Assembly: GCA_022822205.1 (NCBI GenBank)
Contig: JAJECC010000081.1
Location: 1-43,938, forward strand
Direction: 5' to 3'
DNA: 43,938 nucleotides
DNA from: Rhodospirillales bacterium
GTDB taxonomy: Bacteria > Pseudomonadota > Alphaproteobacteria > Rhodospirillales > UBA2165
The notes below the pieces were generated by a model, which was not told where the DNA came from, searched no databases, and saw only the letters and a list, made by a program, of their open reading frames with translations. Below, piece by piece: positions 17,101-25,390 of the stretch (position 1 is the stretch's first letter; every line of letters starts with the position of its first letter). The translations under genes and the position numbers were made by a program.

Positions 17101-17870
17101 AGGAGGATGAGAAGATCCGGTTCCGGGATGTGGTGGCGCAGCCCCGGAAGATCATCTCGTCGCCCACTTGGTCGGGCCTGGAATCGGAGAAGGTCTGCTA
17201 CAACGCGGGCTACACCAACGTCCATGAGCTGATTCCATGGCGGACCCTCTCCGGACGGCAGCAGCTCTACCAGGATCATTTGTGGATGCGGGCGTTCGGC
17301 GAAGCGCTTTGCGTCTACCGTCCGCCGGTCGATCTCAAGACGGTCAAACCGATCATCGACGAGAAACCGAACGGCAACGACCAGGTGGTCTTGAACTTCA
17401 TCACCCCGCACCAGAAATGGGGCATCCACTCGACCTATACCGACAATCTGCTGATGCTGACCCTCAATCGGGGCGGGCCGGTGGTTTGGATTTCCGAGGT
17501 CGACGCCCGGAAGGCGGGGATTGAGGATAACGACTGGGTCGAGGCCTACAACGTCAACGGCGCGTTGACGGCGCGGGCGGTGGTCTCCCAGCGGATGCGG
17601 GAGGGCACCGTCTTCATGTACCACGCCCAGGAGAAGACCATTAATACGCCTGGCGCGGAGACGACGGGCAACCGGGGCGGCATCCACAATTCGGTGACCC
17701 GCGCCATCGTCAAGCCCACCCATATGATCGGCGGGTACGCCCAGCAGTCGTACGGCTTCAATTACTACGGCACCGTCGGGTCCAACCGGGACGAGTTCGT
17801 CATTGTCCGCAAAATGGAAAACATTGATTGGCTCGAGCGCCCGGCGCCCGATGCCGAGGAGATCGTCTGA
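14127..17870 (+). CDS. narG: Respiratory nitrate reductase alpha subunit
   Basis: 1247 residues, the same length as E. coli NarG. The FS0 [4Fe-4S] ligands are readable: His51, Cys55 and Cys59 in HGANCTGSCSW, and Cys94 in RGCSRGASYSW. Asp219 in SFYDWYCDLPPASP is the molybdenum ligand. It binds Mo-bis-MGD and reduces nitrate to nitrite on the cytoplasmic face of the membrane, taking electrons from NarH. No Tat signal is present, as expected for the cytoplasmic NarG type. The start ATG 14127 follows a strong GGAGGAAGGAG site; an upstream in-frame start would fall within narK2. The stop overlaps the narH start by one base. Confidence 0.98.
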   Translation: MSHLLDRLNFFKPANVGKFADGHGVTRRENRDWEDGYRSRWQHDKIVRSTHGANCTGSCSWKIYVKGGIVTWETQQTDYPRTRPDLPNHEPRGCSRGASYSWYLYSGNRVKYPLVRSRLIKLWREARAVQTPVAAWASIVENPGKRAAYTKKRGLGGFVRASWDEVNEIIAAANAYTAKTHGPDRVIGFSPIPAMSMVSYAAGSRYLSLMGGVCMSFYDWYCDLPPASPQTWGEQTDVPESADWYNSGFLMLWGSNVPQTRTPDAHFYTEARYNGTQSVVVSPDYSEASKFADLWLHPKQGTDSALAMAMGHVILREFHIDRQARYFEDYVRQYTDMPMLVRLVEKDGHYVPDRMLRASDFADGLGETANADWKTVGLDAESGEPVVPRGSVGFRWDEPGKWNLEEKDSAGRDTRLSLTFIMEEDHDGVVEVGFPYFGNREHDVFKGTDHPDVLYRRLPVKEVALKDGKALAATVFDLFVANYGLDRGLEDQHVAVSYEDNVPYTPAWAEAITGVPAEQIISVARAFAGNAEKTNGKSMVILGAGLNHWYHMDMNYRGIINLLVMCGCVGQSGGGWSHYVGQEKLRPQTGWLPLAFALDWGRPPRHMNSTSFWYAHTDQWRYETLGVDEIISPTAPEGPWDGALIDYNVRAERMGWLPSAPQLKRNPLTIADEAAKAGKEPKEYVVDALRSGELQMSCEDPDNPANWPRNLFVWRSNLLGSSGKGHEYFLKHLLGTSHGVMNKDLGEQGGAKPDDVTWHDEAPEGKLDLLVTLDFRMSTTCVYSDIVLPTATWYEKNDLNTSDMHPFIHPLTGAVDPVWECRSDWDIYKGIAEKFSEVAPEVLGVETDVVMVPIQHDTPAEIAQALDVKEWKKGEVDPIPGKTMPQIAVIERDYPNLYKRFTALGPLMTELGNGGKGINWNTDREVENLADLNGVVTEDGPTKGMPRIESDIDATEVILMLAPETNGEVAVKAWEALSRNTGRDHAHLAAPKEDEKIRFRDVVAQPRKIISSPTWSGLESEKVCYNAGYTNVHELIPWRTLSGRQQLYQDHLWMRAFGEALCVYRPPVDLKTVKPIIDEKPNGNDQVVLNFITPHQKWGIHSTYTDNLLMLTLNRGGPVVWISEVDARKAGIEDNDWVEAYNVNGALTARAVVSQRMREGTVFMYHAQEKTINTPGAETTGNRGGIHNSVTRAIVKPTHMIGGYAQQSYGFNYYGTVGSNRDEFVIVRKMENIDWLERPAPDAEEIV

Positions 17871-19411
17871 TGAAAATCCGCGCGCAAATCGGAATGGTGC
17901 TCAATCTCGACAAGTGCATCGGCTGCCACACCTGTTCGGTGACCTGCAAGAACGTGTGGACCAACCGCGAAGGCATGGAATATGCCTGGTTCAACAATGT
18001 CGAGACCAAGCCCGGCGTCGGTTATCCCAAGGAATGGGAGAACCAGGACAAGTGGAACGGCGGATGGACGCGCACCGGCGGCGGCAAGATCCATCCCAAG
18101 ATGGGCAATAAATGGCAGATCCTCGCCAAGATTTTCGGCAATCCGGACCTGCCCGAGATCGACGACTATTACGAACCGTTCGACTTCGATTACGAGCACC
18201 TGCAAACCGCCCCCGAACTGGAGGCGACTCCGACGGCCCGGCCGCGTTCGGCGATCACCGGCGAACGGATGGAGAAGATCGAATGGGGACCCAACTGGGA
18301 GGAGATTCTCGGCGGCGAGTTTTCCAAACGGTCGGCGGACAAGAACTTCGACGATATCGAAAAATCCATCTACGGCGAGTTCGAGAACACCTTCATGATG
18401 TATTTGCCGCGGCTGTGCGAGCACTGCCTCAACCCGACCTGTGTCGCGGCGTGTCCCTCGGGCGCCATCTACAAGCGCGAGGAAGACGGGGTCGTGCTCA
18501 TCGATCAGGAAAAGTGCCGGGGCTGGCGAATGTGCGTGTCGGGCTGTCCCTACAAGAAGATTTATTACAACTGGTCGACCGGCAAATCCGAGAAGTGCAC
18601 CTTCTGCTTTCCGCGCATCGAGGCCGGCGAGCCGACGGTGTGTTCCGAGACCTGCGTCGGCCGCATCCGCTACCTGGGCGTGGTGCTCTATGACGCCGAC
18701 GCCATCGAAAAGGCGGCGGCGACGGAAAGCACGGCCGACCTCTACGAAGCGCAGTTGGGTGTCTTCCTCGACCCCGACGATCCCGAGGTGCGGTCCCGGG
18801 CGCGCAAGGACGGCGTACCCGACGCCTGGCTGACGGCGGCGCAGGCCTCGCCGGTCTACAAGATGGCCATGGACTGGAAGGTGGCCTTTCCGCTGCATCC
18901 GGAATACCGGACGCTGCCCATGGTCTGGTACGTGCCGCCCCTGTCGCCCATCCAGTCGGCGGCCAATTCGGGCCTGGTTGATCTCGAGAACGAGATTCCC
19001 GACGTGCGCTCGCTGCGCATTCCGGTGAAGTATCTCGCCAACCTGCTGACCGCCGGCGAGGAGGAGCCGGTCGTCCTTGCCCTGGAACGCATGCTGGCCA
19101 TGCGGGCCTATATGCGGACCAAGAAAATCAGAGGCGAGCCGGATATATCGATGGCGGAGCGGGTCAACCTGACCCCCCGGCAGATCGAGGACATGTACCA
19201 CGTGATGGCCATCGCGAATTACGAGGACCGCTTTGTCATTCCGACGTCGCACCGCGAGGTCACCGAGGATGCGTACGATTTGCGCGGCGGCTGCGGGTTC
19301 AGCTTCGGCAATGGCTGCTCCGGCGGCACCAGCACCGCGAACCTGTTCGGCAACACAAGCAAGCGGCATCTGACCCCGATCGATGCCCTGGAAAAGGAGC
19401 GCGGACAATGA
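17870..19411 (+). CDS. narH: Respiratory nitrate reductase beta subunit
   Basis: 513 residues with four Cys clusters that bind three [4Fe-4S] and one [3Fe-4S] centre. The first is CIGCHTCSVTC at residues 16-26; later groups are CEHCLNPTCVAACP and CRGWRMCVSGCP, where Trp replaces a Cys and produces the [3Fe-4S] centre, as in E. coli. Another group is CTFCFPR...CSETCVGR. It passes electrons from NarI haem to NarG. The start ATG 17870 overlaps the narG stop (TGATG); the last four bases overlap narJ (ATGA). Confidence 0.97.
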   Translation: MKIRAQIGMVLNLDKCIGCHTCSVTCKNVWTNREGMEYAWFNNVETKPGVGYPKEWENQDKWNGGWTRTGGGKIHPKMGNKWQILAKIFGNPDLPEIDDYYEPFDFDYEHLQTAPELEATPTARPRSAITGERMEKIEWGPNWEEILGGEFSKRSADKNFDDIEKSIYGEFENTFMMYLPRLCEHCLNPTCVAACPSGAIYKREEDGVVLIDQEKCRGWRMCVSGCPYKKIYYNWSTGKSEKCTFCFPRIEAGEPTVCSETCVGRIRYLGVVLYDADAIEKAAATESTADLYEAQLGVFLDPDDPEVRSRARKDGVPDAWLTAAQASPVYKMAMDWKVAFPLHPEYRTLPMVWYVPPLSPIQSAANSGLVDLENEIPDVRSLRIPVKYLANLLTAGEEEPVVLALERMLAMRAYMRTKKIRGEPDISMAERVNLTPRQIEDMYHVMAIANYEDRFVIPTSHREVTEDAYDLRGGCGFSFGNGCSGGTSTANLFGNTSKRHLTPIDALEKERGQ

Positions 19412-20100
19412 GCCGGATCTACAAGGTGCTGTCGGCGCTTCTCAGCTATCCGGCCGCGGAAATCGCGGAGGCCGCGCCGGTCATGCGGACTGTCGTGAAG
19501 GATGCCGCCGAACTGCCGTCTAATGGCCGTAGGGCGCTGTTGAACTTCATCGACGAACTGGCCGCCGGCGATCTGATCGACATGCAGGAACGCTACGTGA
19601 TGCTGTTCGACCGCACCCGGTCCCTGTCCCTGCACCTGTTCGAGCACGTTTGGGGCGAAAGCCGGGACCGCGGGCAGGCGATGGTCGATCTGGGCCTGCT
19701 GTACGAGCGGCATGGCCTTGAGCTGTCGGCCAGGGAGCTCCCCGACTATCTGCCCCTGTTTCTCGAATTCCTGTCGACCCTGCCGGCGGACGAGGCGCGC
19801 GCGCTGTTGGCCGAACCGGTGGACGTCCTCGCCACCCTCCATCAGCGCCACCGGAAGCGCGGCACCGTCTATGCGCCCGTGTTCGGGGTGCTGGAAGCGC
19901 TTGCCGCGACGGAGCCCAACGAACTGGTGGTCGCGGAACTGCTGTCGCAGCCCGAAGACGACCCCGACGACCTCGAGGCGCTTGACGAAATCTGGGAAGA
20001 GGAAGCCGTCCGGTTCGGCCCCGACTCGGCCGGGCAGGGCATCGAGAGCCGCGGTCCGGCCTGCGGCGGAGAACGTCCGGGCGGCGACCCGGTCAACTGA
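19408..20100 (+). CDS. narJ: Nitrate reductase assembly chaperone
   Basis: 230 residues, all-helical NarJ/TorD-type chaperone. Recognisable segments are YKVLSALLSYP at the N-terminus and LFDRTRSLSLHLFEHVWGES around residues 68-87. It binds apo-NarG and is needed for molybdenum cofactor insertion before NarGH docks to NarI; it is not part of the final enzyme. The acidic C-terminal third (EDDPDDLEALDEIWEEE) and a Gly-rich end are also typical. Four-base overlap with narH and an AAGGAG site upstream show translational coupling. Confidence 0.95.
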   Translation: MSRIYKVLSALLSYPAAEIAEAAPVMRTVVKDAAELPSNGRRALLNFIDELAAGDLIDMQERYVMLFDRTRSLSLHLFEHVWGESRDRGQAMVDLGLLYERHGLELSARELPDYLPLFLEFLSTLPADEARALLAEPVDVLATLHQRHRKRGTVYAPVFGVLEALAATEPNELVVAELLSQPEDDPDDLEALDEIWEEEAVRFGPDSAGQGIESRGPACGGERPGGDPVN

Positions 20101-20111
20101 GGAGACGGCGA

Positions 20112-20807
20112 ATGGAGAATTTCCTAAATACGCTCGCTTTCGGAATCTACCCCTATATCGCCCTCGCGGTGCTCGTCCTCGGCTCCATCATCCGTTACGA
20201 CCGTGAGCCTTACACCTGGCGGTCCGGATCGAGCCAGCTTCTTCGCCGCCGCCAGCTGATTTGGGGATCGGTGACCTTCCACCTCGGTGTCCTGGTGGTT
20301 TTCTTCGGCCACCTCTTCGGCCTCCTGACCCCGATCGAGGTCTTTGACGCGCTTGGCATATCCCACGGCGCCAAGCAGATGCTGGCGATCGTCGTGGGCG
20401 GTATTGCCGGGATCGCGGCGTTGATCGGCGCGACCATGCTCATCCACCGGCGCCTGTTCGATGCCCGGATCCGCGCCACCTCCACATTCGGCGATCATGC
20501 GGTGATCATCCTGCTATGGGTGCAGTTGGCGCTCGGCCTGGCGACCATCCCGCTTTCCATGGGCCACCTGGACGGCGGCGAGATGCTCAAGTTCATGGCC
20601 TGGGCGCAGGGCATATTCACCTTCAACCCCGGGGCGGCCGATCTGGTTGCCGGGGCGCATCCCATCTTCAAGCTTCACCTGCTGCTCGGATTGACCATCT
20701 TCCTGATCTTCCCGTTTACCCGGCTGGTGCACATGTTCAGCGCGCCGGTGCGCTACGTTTGGCGGTCCGGGTATCAGATTGTCCGGACGCGCTCCGCCGC
20801 GCCGTAG
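20112..20807 (+). CDS. narI: Respiratory nitrate reductase gamma subunit (cytochrome b)
   Basis: 231 residues with five hydrophobic segments. Haem b ligand histidines are visible in FHLGVLVVFFGHLFG (helix 2) and HPIFKLHLLLG...RLVHMFSAP (helix 5), giving the two paired His sites. It oxidises quinol at the outer face of the membrane and passes electrons to NarH, building proton-motive force. GGAGACGGCGA precedes the ATG; it is the last gene of the nar operon. A small CGCCC-gcc-GGGCG hairpin lies just past the stop but without a T tract. Confidence 0.96.
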   Translation: MENFLNTLAFGIYPYIALAVLVLGSIIRYDREPYTWRSGSSQLLRRRQLIWGSVTFHLGVLVVFFGHLFGLLTPIEVFDALGISHGAKQMLAIVVGGIAGIAALIGATMLIHRRLFDARIRATSTFGDHAVIILLWVQLALGLATIPLSMGHLDGGEMLKFMAWAQGIFTFNPGAADLVAGAHPIFKLHLLLGLTIFLIFPFTRLVHMFSAPVRYVWRSGYQIVRTRSAAP

Positions 20808-21025
20808 CGATCGCCCGCCGGGCGGCCGGCTTCGCTTTCCCGGGCGGTTCCGTGATCCTGGGCTCGGGCGGCCGCCGGCCCGGCCGGTGGAACGGAGCTG
20901 GACCGGCGCGATATCGGGCCTGGTCATGACCGGGCCCACCCGGACCAAACCTCAACGATTTCCGCGCCATTCTGGCGGCCGGTTAGGAGGGCGCCGGGGA
21001 CGCGGTCTCGTAGGCGCGCCGGGGG

Positions 21026-21724
21026 TTACAGTTTCAGCCGTTCCCGGGCGATGCGTTCGGCCGCCTGGCGGCGCTTTTCGATAATGTCGGACATCAGCCC
21101 GGTGACCGCGTCGACGGTCTCCGCCGGCGCGGTGTCCGGGTGGCCGCCTTCGAACGGGGGCGCCGGATCGTATTCCAGGAGCAACTGGATGCGCCGGGCG
21201 GCATCCTCGCCCAGCAGCCGGGAAGCCAGCACCAGCCCGAAATCGATGCCCGACGTCACGCCGCCGCCGGAGACGAACTTTCCGTCCTCGACGACACGCT
21301 CGTTTACCGGCGTCGCGCCCATGAGTTCCAGCAGATGAATGGAACTCCAGTGGCAGGTCGCGCGCCTGCCGGCGAGCAGCCCCGCCGCGGCAAGCACCAG
21401 GGAGCCGGTGCACACCGCCGTAACGTATCGGGCGTGGCCGGCCGCGCCCCGGATGAAATCGAGCAGCGCCTCATCGTCCATCGCATCCAGGACGCCGGGG
21501 CCGCCGGGGACGAAGAGCACGTCCGGCCGGCCGTAATCCTCGAACGCCGCGCTCGGCGTCAGGATCAGGCCGCCCTGTGCCTCGATGGGCTCCAACCGGT
21601 GCCACAAGAGATCGATCCGGGTGCGGGGATCGGCGTTCAGCACCTCGTAGGGGCCGGTGAGATCGAGCTGGGTCAACTTCGGGAACAGCACCATGCCGAT
21701 GCGGATGGGGGGTTGTCCGTTCAT
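21026..21724 (-). CDS. DJ-1/PfpI family protein, isonitrile hydratase-like
   Basis: 232 residues of the DJ-1/PfpI fold. The nucleophile elbow is VTAVCTGSLVLAAAG with Cys105; upstream VLFVPGGPGV and downstream CHWSS support the class-I-glutamine-amidotransferase-like arrangement. The N-terminus (GMVLFPKLTQLDLTGPYEVL) closely resembles isonitrile hydratases (InhA type), which turn isonitriles into N-formamides, but other DJ-1 relatives share it. It is 6 bp downstream of the cupin gene, in a likely operon with the cupin and perhaps the CoA ligase upstream. The 218-bp gap between this gene's end and narI shows no further gene. Confidence 0.85.
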   Translation of the reverse strand: MNGQPPIRIGMVLFPKLTQLDLTGPYEVLNADPRTRIDLLWHRLEPIEAQGGLILTPSAAFEDYGRPDVLFVPGGPGVLDAMDDEALLDFIRGAAGHARYVTAVCTGSLVLAAAGLLAGRRATCHWSSIHLLELMGATPVNERVVEDGKFVSGGGVTSGIDFGLVLASRLLGEDAARRIQLLLEYDPAPPFEGGHPDTAPAETVDAVTGLMSDIIEKRRQAAERIARERLKL

Positions 21725-21730
21725 CGCCGT

Positions 21731-22195
21731 CTACCCCAGGACCGTGCCCTTGCTCTCGCTATCCATCATGATGGTGTCGTGGGACGCGGAGAGGGCCTTG
21801 GTGAATTCCGGATCGGCCTTTTGCTCGGGCGTCAGGTCTTCGACCGCCTGGAACAAAGCCTCCATGCCGCCCGGCGAGAACACCATCAGCATCTTCATAC
21901 CGCCCTCGGATTCGATCTGGTGGGGGACGCCCGGCGGCACATGGACGCAGGCGCCCTGTTCGGCGGTGAAGGATTTTTTGCCGACGGTCACCTCGGCGGA
22001 ACCTTCGATGATGTAGAAGGTCTGAGAGCGCGTGTCGTGTTTGTGCATGCGGGAGACGAAACCGGGCTGACAGGTCTCTTCGATGAGTTCGAACGACCCG
22101 CCCGTATCGCCGGCGCCGACCATGATGTTGAGCCGGTTGGCGCCGGCGGCGATCAGGTTGCCGCCTTCCGGTTCCACCAAACGCAGTTTCTGCAT
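21731..22195 (-). CDS. Small cupin-domain protein
   Basis: 154 residues with a single cupin barrel: HKHDTRSQTFYIIEGSAEVTV is the first cupin motif (two His, then Glu at the expected spacing) and PPGVPHQIE the second (His). Such proteins usually bind one Fe, Mn or Ni ion and act as dioxygenases, isomerases or ligand sensors. The start ATG 22195 has a GGGAGAGGAAAC site. It lies between a CoA ligase gene (96 bp upstream) and the DJ-1-type gene (6 bp downstream) on the same strand. Function unknown. Confidence 0.8.
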   Translation of the reverse strand: MQKLRLVEPEGGNLIAAGANRLNIMVGAGDTGGSFELIEETCQPGFVSRMHKHDTRSQTFYIIEGSAEVTVGKKSFTAEQGACVHVPPGVPHQIESEGGMKMLMVFSPGGMEALFQAVEDLTPEQKADPEFTKALSASHDTIMMDSESKGTVLG

Positions 22196-22291
22196 GTTTC
22201 CTCTCCCGCTGCCTGTCCTCGCCGTGCATCACTATAACGGGGCATTGGGGCCGGAGAAACGCGGCGGCGCTTCGGGGGGCCGGAAATTGTT

Positions 22292-23956
22292 CTAACCCTT
22301 CTCCCGTTCCCGCTGCCGAAGCACAAAGCGCTGGACCTTGCCCGTCTGGGTCTTGGGCAGTTCGTCGATGTACTCCACGGCGCGGGGGTACTTGTAGGGC
22401 GCGATCCCGTTCTTGACGAAATCCTGCAGCTCGGCGGTCAACGCCTCGCCGGTCCCGGCGCCGGGCCGCGGCACGATGAACGCCTTGACGATGTTGGTGC
22501 GGTCGGGATCCGGCGACGCGACGACGGCGCACTCGGCGACCGCCGGGTGTTCGAGCAGCATCGCCTCCACCTCGGGGCCGGAAATGTTGTAGCCGGACGA
22601 AATGATCATATCGTCGCCCCGCGCCACGTAGCGGAAGTAGCCTTCGTCGCTCATCTCATAGACGTCGCCGGGATAGTTCCAGCCGTCCTTCACGTACATT
22701 TTCTGCCGCTCGATGTCGTTGATGTAGCGGCAGCCGGTGGGGCCCTTGACCGCGAGTTGCCCCGGCGTGCCCGGCGGCGCCTCGTTTCCGTCGTCGTCGA
22801 CCACCTTGGCCCGGTAACCGGGAATCGCGCGGCCGGTGAAGCCGGCCCGCATATCGTCGGGGGTCTCGGACACGAAAATATGGAACATCTCGGTGGCGCC
22901 GAGACCGTCGATCAGCCGGATGCCGGTGGCGTCCCTGAAGGCTTCCCACGTCGCCTTGGGCAACGTCTCTCCCGCCGAAATTCCCTGACGCAGCGATGAA
23001 ATATCGTACTTGTCCCACAGATCGGCCATCGCCCGGTAGGCGGTCGGCGCGGTGTAGATCTGGGTCACGCCGTAGCGCTGGATGGTGTCCAGCACCTCAT
23101 CGGGCGCCGGCGCGGTGAGGAAACGGGTCGAGGCGCCGTAGCGCATGGGAAATACCGTCAGGCCGCCGAGACCGAAAGTGAACGCCAGCGGCGGCGTTCC
23201 GGTCACGACGTCGGTTTCCCCGATCCTGCCGATATGGCGGGGAAAGCAGTCGCAGGTGGCGAGCACGTCCCGATGGAAATGCATGGTGCCTTTCGCCCCG
23301 CCGGTGGACCCGGACGTAAAGGCGATCAGGGCGACATCGCCGGCCGAGGTGTCCACCGCCTCGAAATCGGAGAGTTTGCCTTCCATGGCGGTCTCGAGGG
23401 TACCCGCGCCGTCGCCGGCCGGGGAAAAGAACGCGAGGTGTTTGAGCTCCGGCCAGCCGGCGGCGGCTTCCTCCATCTCGTCCGACAGGCCGGCCTCGCA
23501 GAGCGCATGGGTGACGCCTCCCCGGTCCATGGTGTAGATCAGTTCCCGGGCGCGCAGCAGCGGCATGGTGGTGACGCAGATGCCGCCGGCTTTCAGGACG
23601 GCAAACCAGCAGGCGACCAGCATGGGCGTGTTGGCGCCGCGCAGCAGCACCCGGTTGCCGGGAACCAGGCCATGATCCTCGACCAGCACCCGGGCGATCC
23701 GATTGGCGCGCCCCTGTAGTTCGGCGTACGTCCACGTCTCCTCGGCCAGGTGCAGGACGGGATTGCCGCCCTTGCCCGCGGCGACCTGGTCGTCGAGCAG
23801 GACCTTGGCGACGTTGATCCGGTCCGGGTAGGCGCCGAGTTCGGGGAGCGAATAATCGAAGTCCGGCCACAGCTCCTCGGGCGGCAGACTGTCGGCGGCG
23901 AAAGTGTCCGAATGGGCGGTCGGGCCGCCGCCTGGAGGCTTGTTGTCGTTGCTCAT
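22292..23956 (-). CDS. Acyl/aryl-CoA ligase, benzoate/2-aminobenzoate-CoA ligase type
   Basis: 554-residue ANL-family enzyme. The AMP-binding loop TSGSTGGAKGTMHFH, the substrate-site strand YTAPTAYRAM, the A5 motif GLGATEMFHIF, the hinge YVARGDDMIISSGYNISG and the C-terminal PKTQTGKVQRF with the catalytic Lys are all present. The spacing and the MFHIF sequence are typical of benzoate- and 2-aminobenzoate-CoA ligases, so an aromatic acid is the probable substrate. The ATG at 23956 (MSNDNKPPGG) is preferred; the frame is open 105 codons further upstream but that part is not domain-like. A TGCA inverted repeat lies about 70-80 bp upstream. Confidence 0.88.
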   Translation of the reverse strand: MSNDNKPPGGGPTAHSDTFAADSLPPEELWPDFDYSLPELGAYPDRINVAKVLLDDQVAAGKGGNPVLHLAEETWTYAELQGRANRIARVLVEDHGLVPGNRVLLRGANTPMLVACWFAVLKAGGICVTTMPLLRARELIYTMDRGGVTHALCEAGLSDEMEEAAAGWPELKHLAFFSPAGDGAGTLETAMEGKLSDFEAVDTSAGDVALIAFTSGSTGGAKGTMHFHRDVLATCDCFPRHIGRIGETDVVTGTPPLAFTFGLGGLTVFPMRYGASTRFLTAPAPDEVLDTIQRYGVTQIYTAPTAYRAMADLWDKYDISSLRQGISAGETLPKATWEAFRDATGIRLIDGLGATEMFHIFVSETPDDMRAGFTGRAIPGYRAKVVDDDGNEAPPGTPGQLAVKGPTGCRYINDIERQKMYVKDGWNYPGDVYEMSDEGYFRYVARGDDMIISSGYNISGPEVEAMLLEHPAVAECAVVASPDPDRTNIVKAFIVPRPGAGTGEALTAELQDFVKNGIAPYKYPRAVEYIDELPKTQTGKVQRFVLRQREREKG

Positions 23957-24025
23957 GATGAGAAGCTTACCCCATTGGTGTGGCTTCGCAACCGTCCCCG
24001 ATTTCCGCCCGAATTCGACGAGCCA

Positions 24026-24038
24026 TGCAATTTTTGCA
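24026..24038. promoter_or_regulatory. TGCA inverted repeat in the ligase promoter
   Basis: TGCAA-TTT-TTGCA, 70 bp upstream of the CoA-ligase start and 95 bp upstream of the divergent small gene. Repressors of benzoyl-CoA pathways (BzdR/BoxR type) use TGCA half-sites, so this may be an operator for the ligase; that link is inference and no such regulator is in the window. Confidence 0.35.
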
Positions 24039-24132
24039 AGACAGAAATGACTAGCAAGCGGCTCGAATTGTTGAATTTTTCGGCTATATCCCCCGTAACG
24101 GCAATGACAATCAAGAAGAAAGAGAGACTCCC

Positions 24133-24471
24133 ATGAACGCCCTGTCAAAAGACGCTTCCATCGATGCCGGCCGGCTGAGCCTCGCCGGCCTCCCGAGCCC
24201 GCGGCTGGACCCGGATTCGGCCCGGGACTACGCGCGCTACCGGCATTTGAGCAATGGCTTGCGGCTGACAATTGACGATATCAAACGGTTCGCCGCCGGC
24301 GTGGTCGACGGTATCCGCTTCATCCTCGAGCGCAACGCCGAGCGCCGGATAATTCAGGAGGTTGAGCGCTTGTCCGCCCGCCAGCGGTCGGACATCGGGA
24401 TCACGACGTCATCGGCGGAGGTGTTCGTAAACCATCCGCGTGATCGGATCGGCGCCCGTCACGGCCTCTAG
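24133..24471 (+). CDS. Small basic protein with DUF1127-like C-terminus
   Basis: 112 residues. The segment RRIIQEVERLSARQRSDIGI (about residues 76-95) resembles the short DUF1127 motif (RREL..LSdrqL.DIGl) of small alphaproteobacterial proteins, some of which bind RNA and affect phosphate, carbon or stress responses. A GAAAGAGAG ribosome site precedes the ATG at 24133, supporting real expression. No membrane segment or signal peptide is seen. It stands alone on the plus strand between the divergent ligase and the peroxiredoxin. Family assignment is by eye. Confidence 0.65.
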   Translation: MNALSKDASIDAGRLSLAGLPSPRLDPDSARDYARYRHLSNGLRLTIDDIKRFAAGVVDGIRFILERNAERRIIQEVERLSARQRSDIGITTSSAEVFVNHPRDRIGARHGL

Positions 24472-24632
24472 ACCTCGGGCAAGCCGATCTGTTCATTACG
24501 CCCGGTATGGCGCCGCCATGCGGTGCTGCGTGGAACCGGTGTTCGTAAACGCGGCAACCGAACCGGTTTTTTGATGCCGTGTCTGGCCGCGCGGCCTATA
24601 ATTCAGCCAAACCAAGCACCCCGGAGGGACCC

Positions 24633-25295
24633 ATGGCACTCAGAATCAATGACGAAGCGCCGGATTTCACGGCCGAATCGACGGAAGGCACGATCAATTT
24701 CCACGACTGGATCGGTTCGGGCTGGACGATCCTGTTCTCGCACCCCAAGGACTTCACGCCGATCTGCACCACCGAACTCGGCTATATGGCCGGACTGAAA
24801 CCCGAATTCGAAAAGCGCGGCTGCAAGATCATCGGTATAAGCGTCGACGGCGTCGCCGAGCATGAGAAGTGGTCCGAGGACATCAAGAGTTCCCAGGGCA
24901 ATGAGCTCAATTATCCCCTGGTCGGCGATCCCGAGCTCAAGGTGGTGAAGGCGTATGACATGCTGCCCGCGGACTCCGGCGACACTTCGGAAGGCCGGAC
25001 GGCCGCCGACAATGCCACGGCGCGATCCGTGTTCATCATCGGGCCCGACAAGAAAATCAAGGCGACGTTCACCTATCCGATGAGTTCGGGGCGGAACTTC
25101 GACGAAATTCTGCGCCTGCTGGATTCCATTCAACTGACCGCGAAGGAGCAGGTTGCGACGCCGGTCAACTGGAATCCCGGAGAAGACGTTGTGATTTTGC
25201 CGGCCATCTCCGACGAACAGGCGAAAGAGAAGTACCCGGACGGCTGGAACGCGCCGCTCCCGTATCTCCGGTACGTTCCCGATCCCGGCAAGTAG
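24633..25295 (+). CDS. 1-Cys peroxiredoxin (Prx6 type)
   Basis: 220 residues. The peroxidatic Cys45 is in HPKDFTPICTTELG, the Prx6 signature, and the long C-terminal region (NWNPGEDVVILPAISDEQA) is characteristic of 1-Cys Prx6. It detoxifies H2O2 and organic hydroperoxides in the cytoplasm. The ATG at 24633 has a GGAGGG site; the reading frame is open 18 codons upstream, but those lack domain character. A strong hairpin terminator follows the stop. The 160 bp upstream hold no other gene. Confidence 0.94.
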   Translation: MALRINDEAPDFTAESTEGTINFHDWIGSGWTILFSHPKDFTPICTTELGYMAGLKPEFEKRGCKIIGISVDGVAEHEKWSEDIKSSQGNELNYPLVGDPELKVVKAYDMLPADSGDTSEGRTAADNATARSVFIIGPDKKIKATFTYPMSSGRNFDEILRLLDSIQLTAKEQVATPVNWNPGEDVVILPAISDEQAKEKYPDGWNAPLPYLRYVPDPGK

Positions 25296-25314
25296 CCGGT
25301 CGACCCCGATGAAC

Positions 25315-25349
25315 GAACGGCGGCCCTTCGGCATGGCGGGCCGCCGTTC
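25315..25349 (+). terminator. Hairpin terminator after the peroxiredoxin
   Basis: 12-bp perfect stem GAACGGCGGCCC / GGGCCGCCGTTC with an 11-nt loop, starting 20 bp after the stop. The following bases are pyrimidine-rich (tctatttc) but not a pure T run. It separates the peroxiredoxin from phoR. Confidence 0.75.
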
Positions 25350-25390
25350 TCTATTTCGCGCCCGCGGACCCGGCCCGTCCGTTGCCGGTT

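Noticed and set aside
16287..19408. Two long minus-strand frames opposite narG and narH
   Set aside because: Both genes on the plus strand are complete and highly conserved, so the antisense frames are shadows of GC-rich coding DNA.
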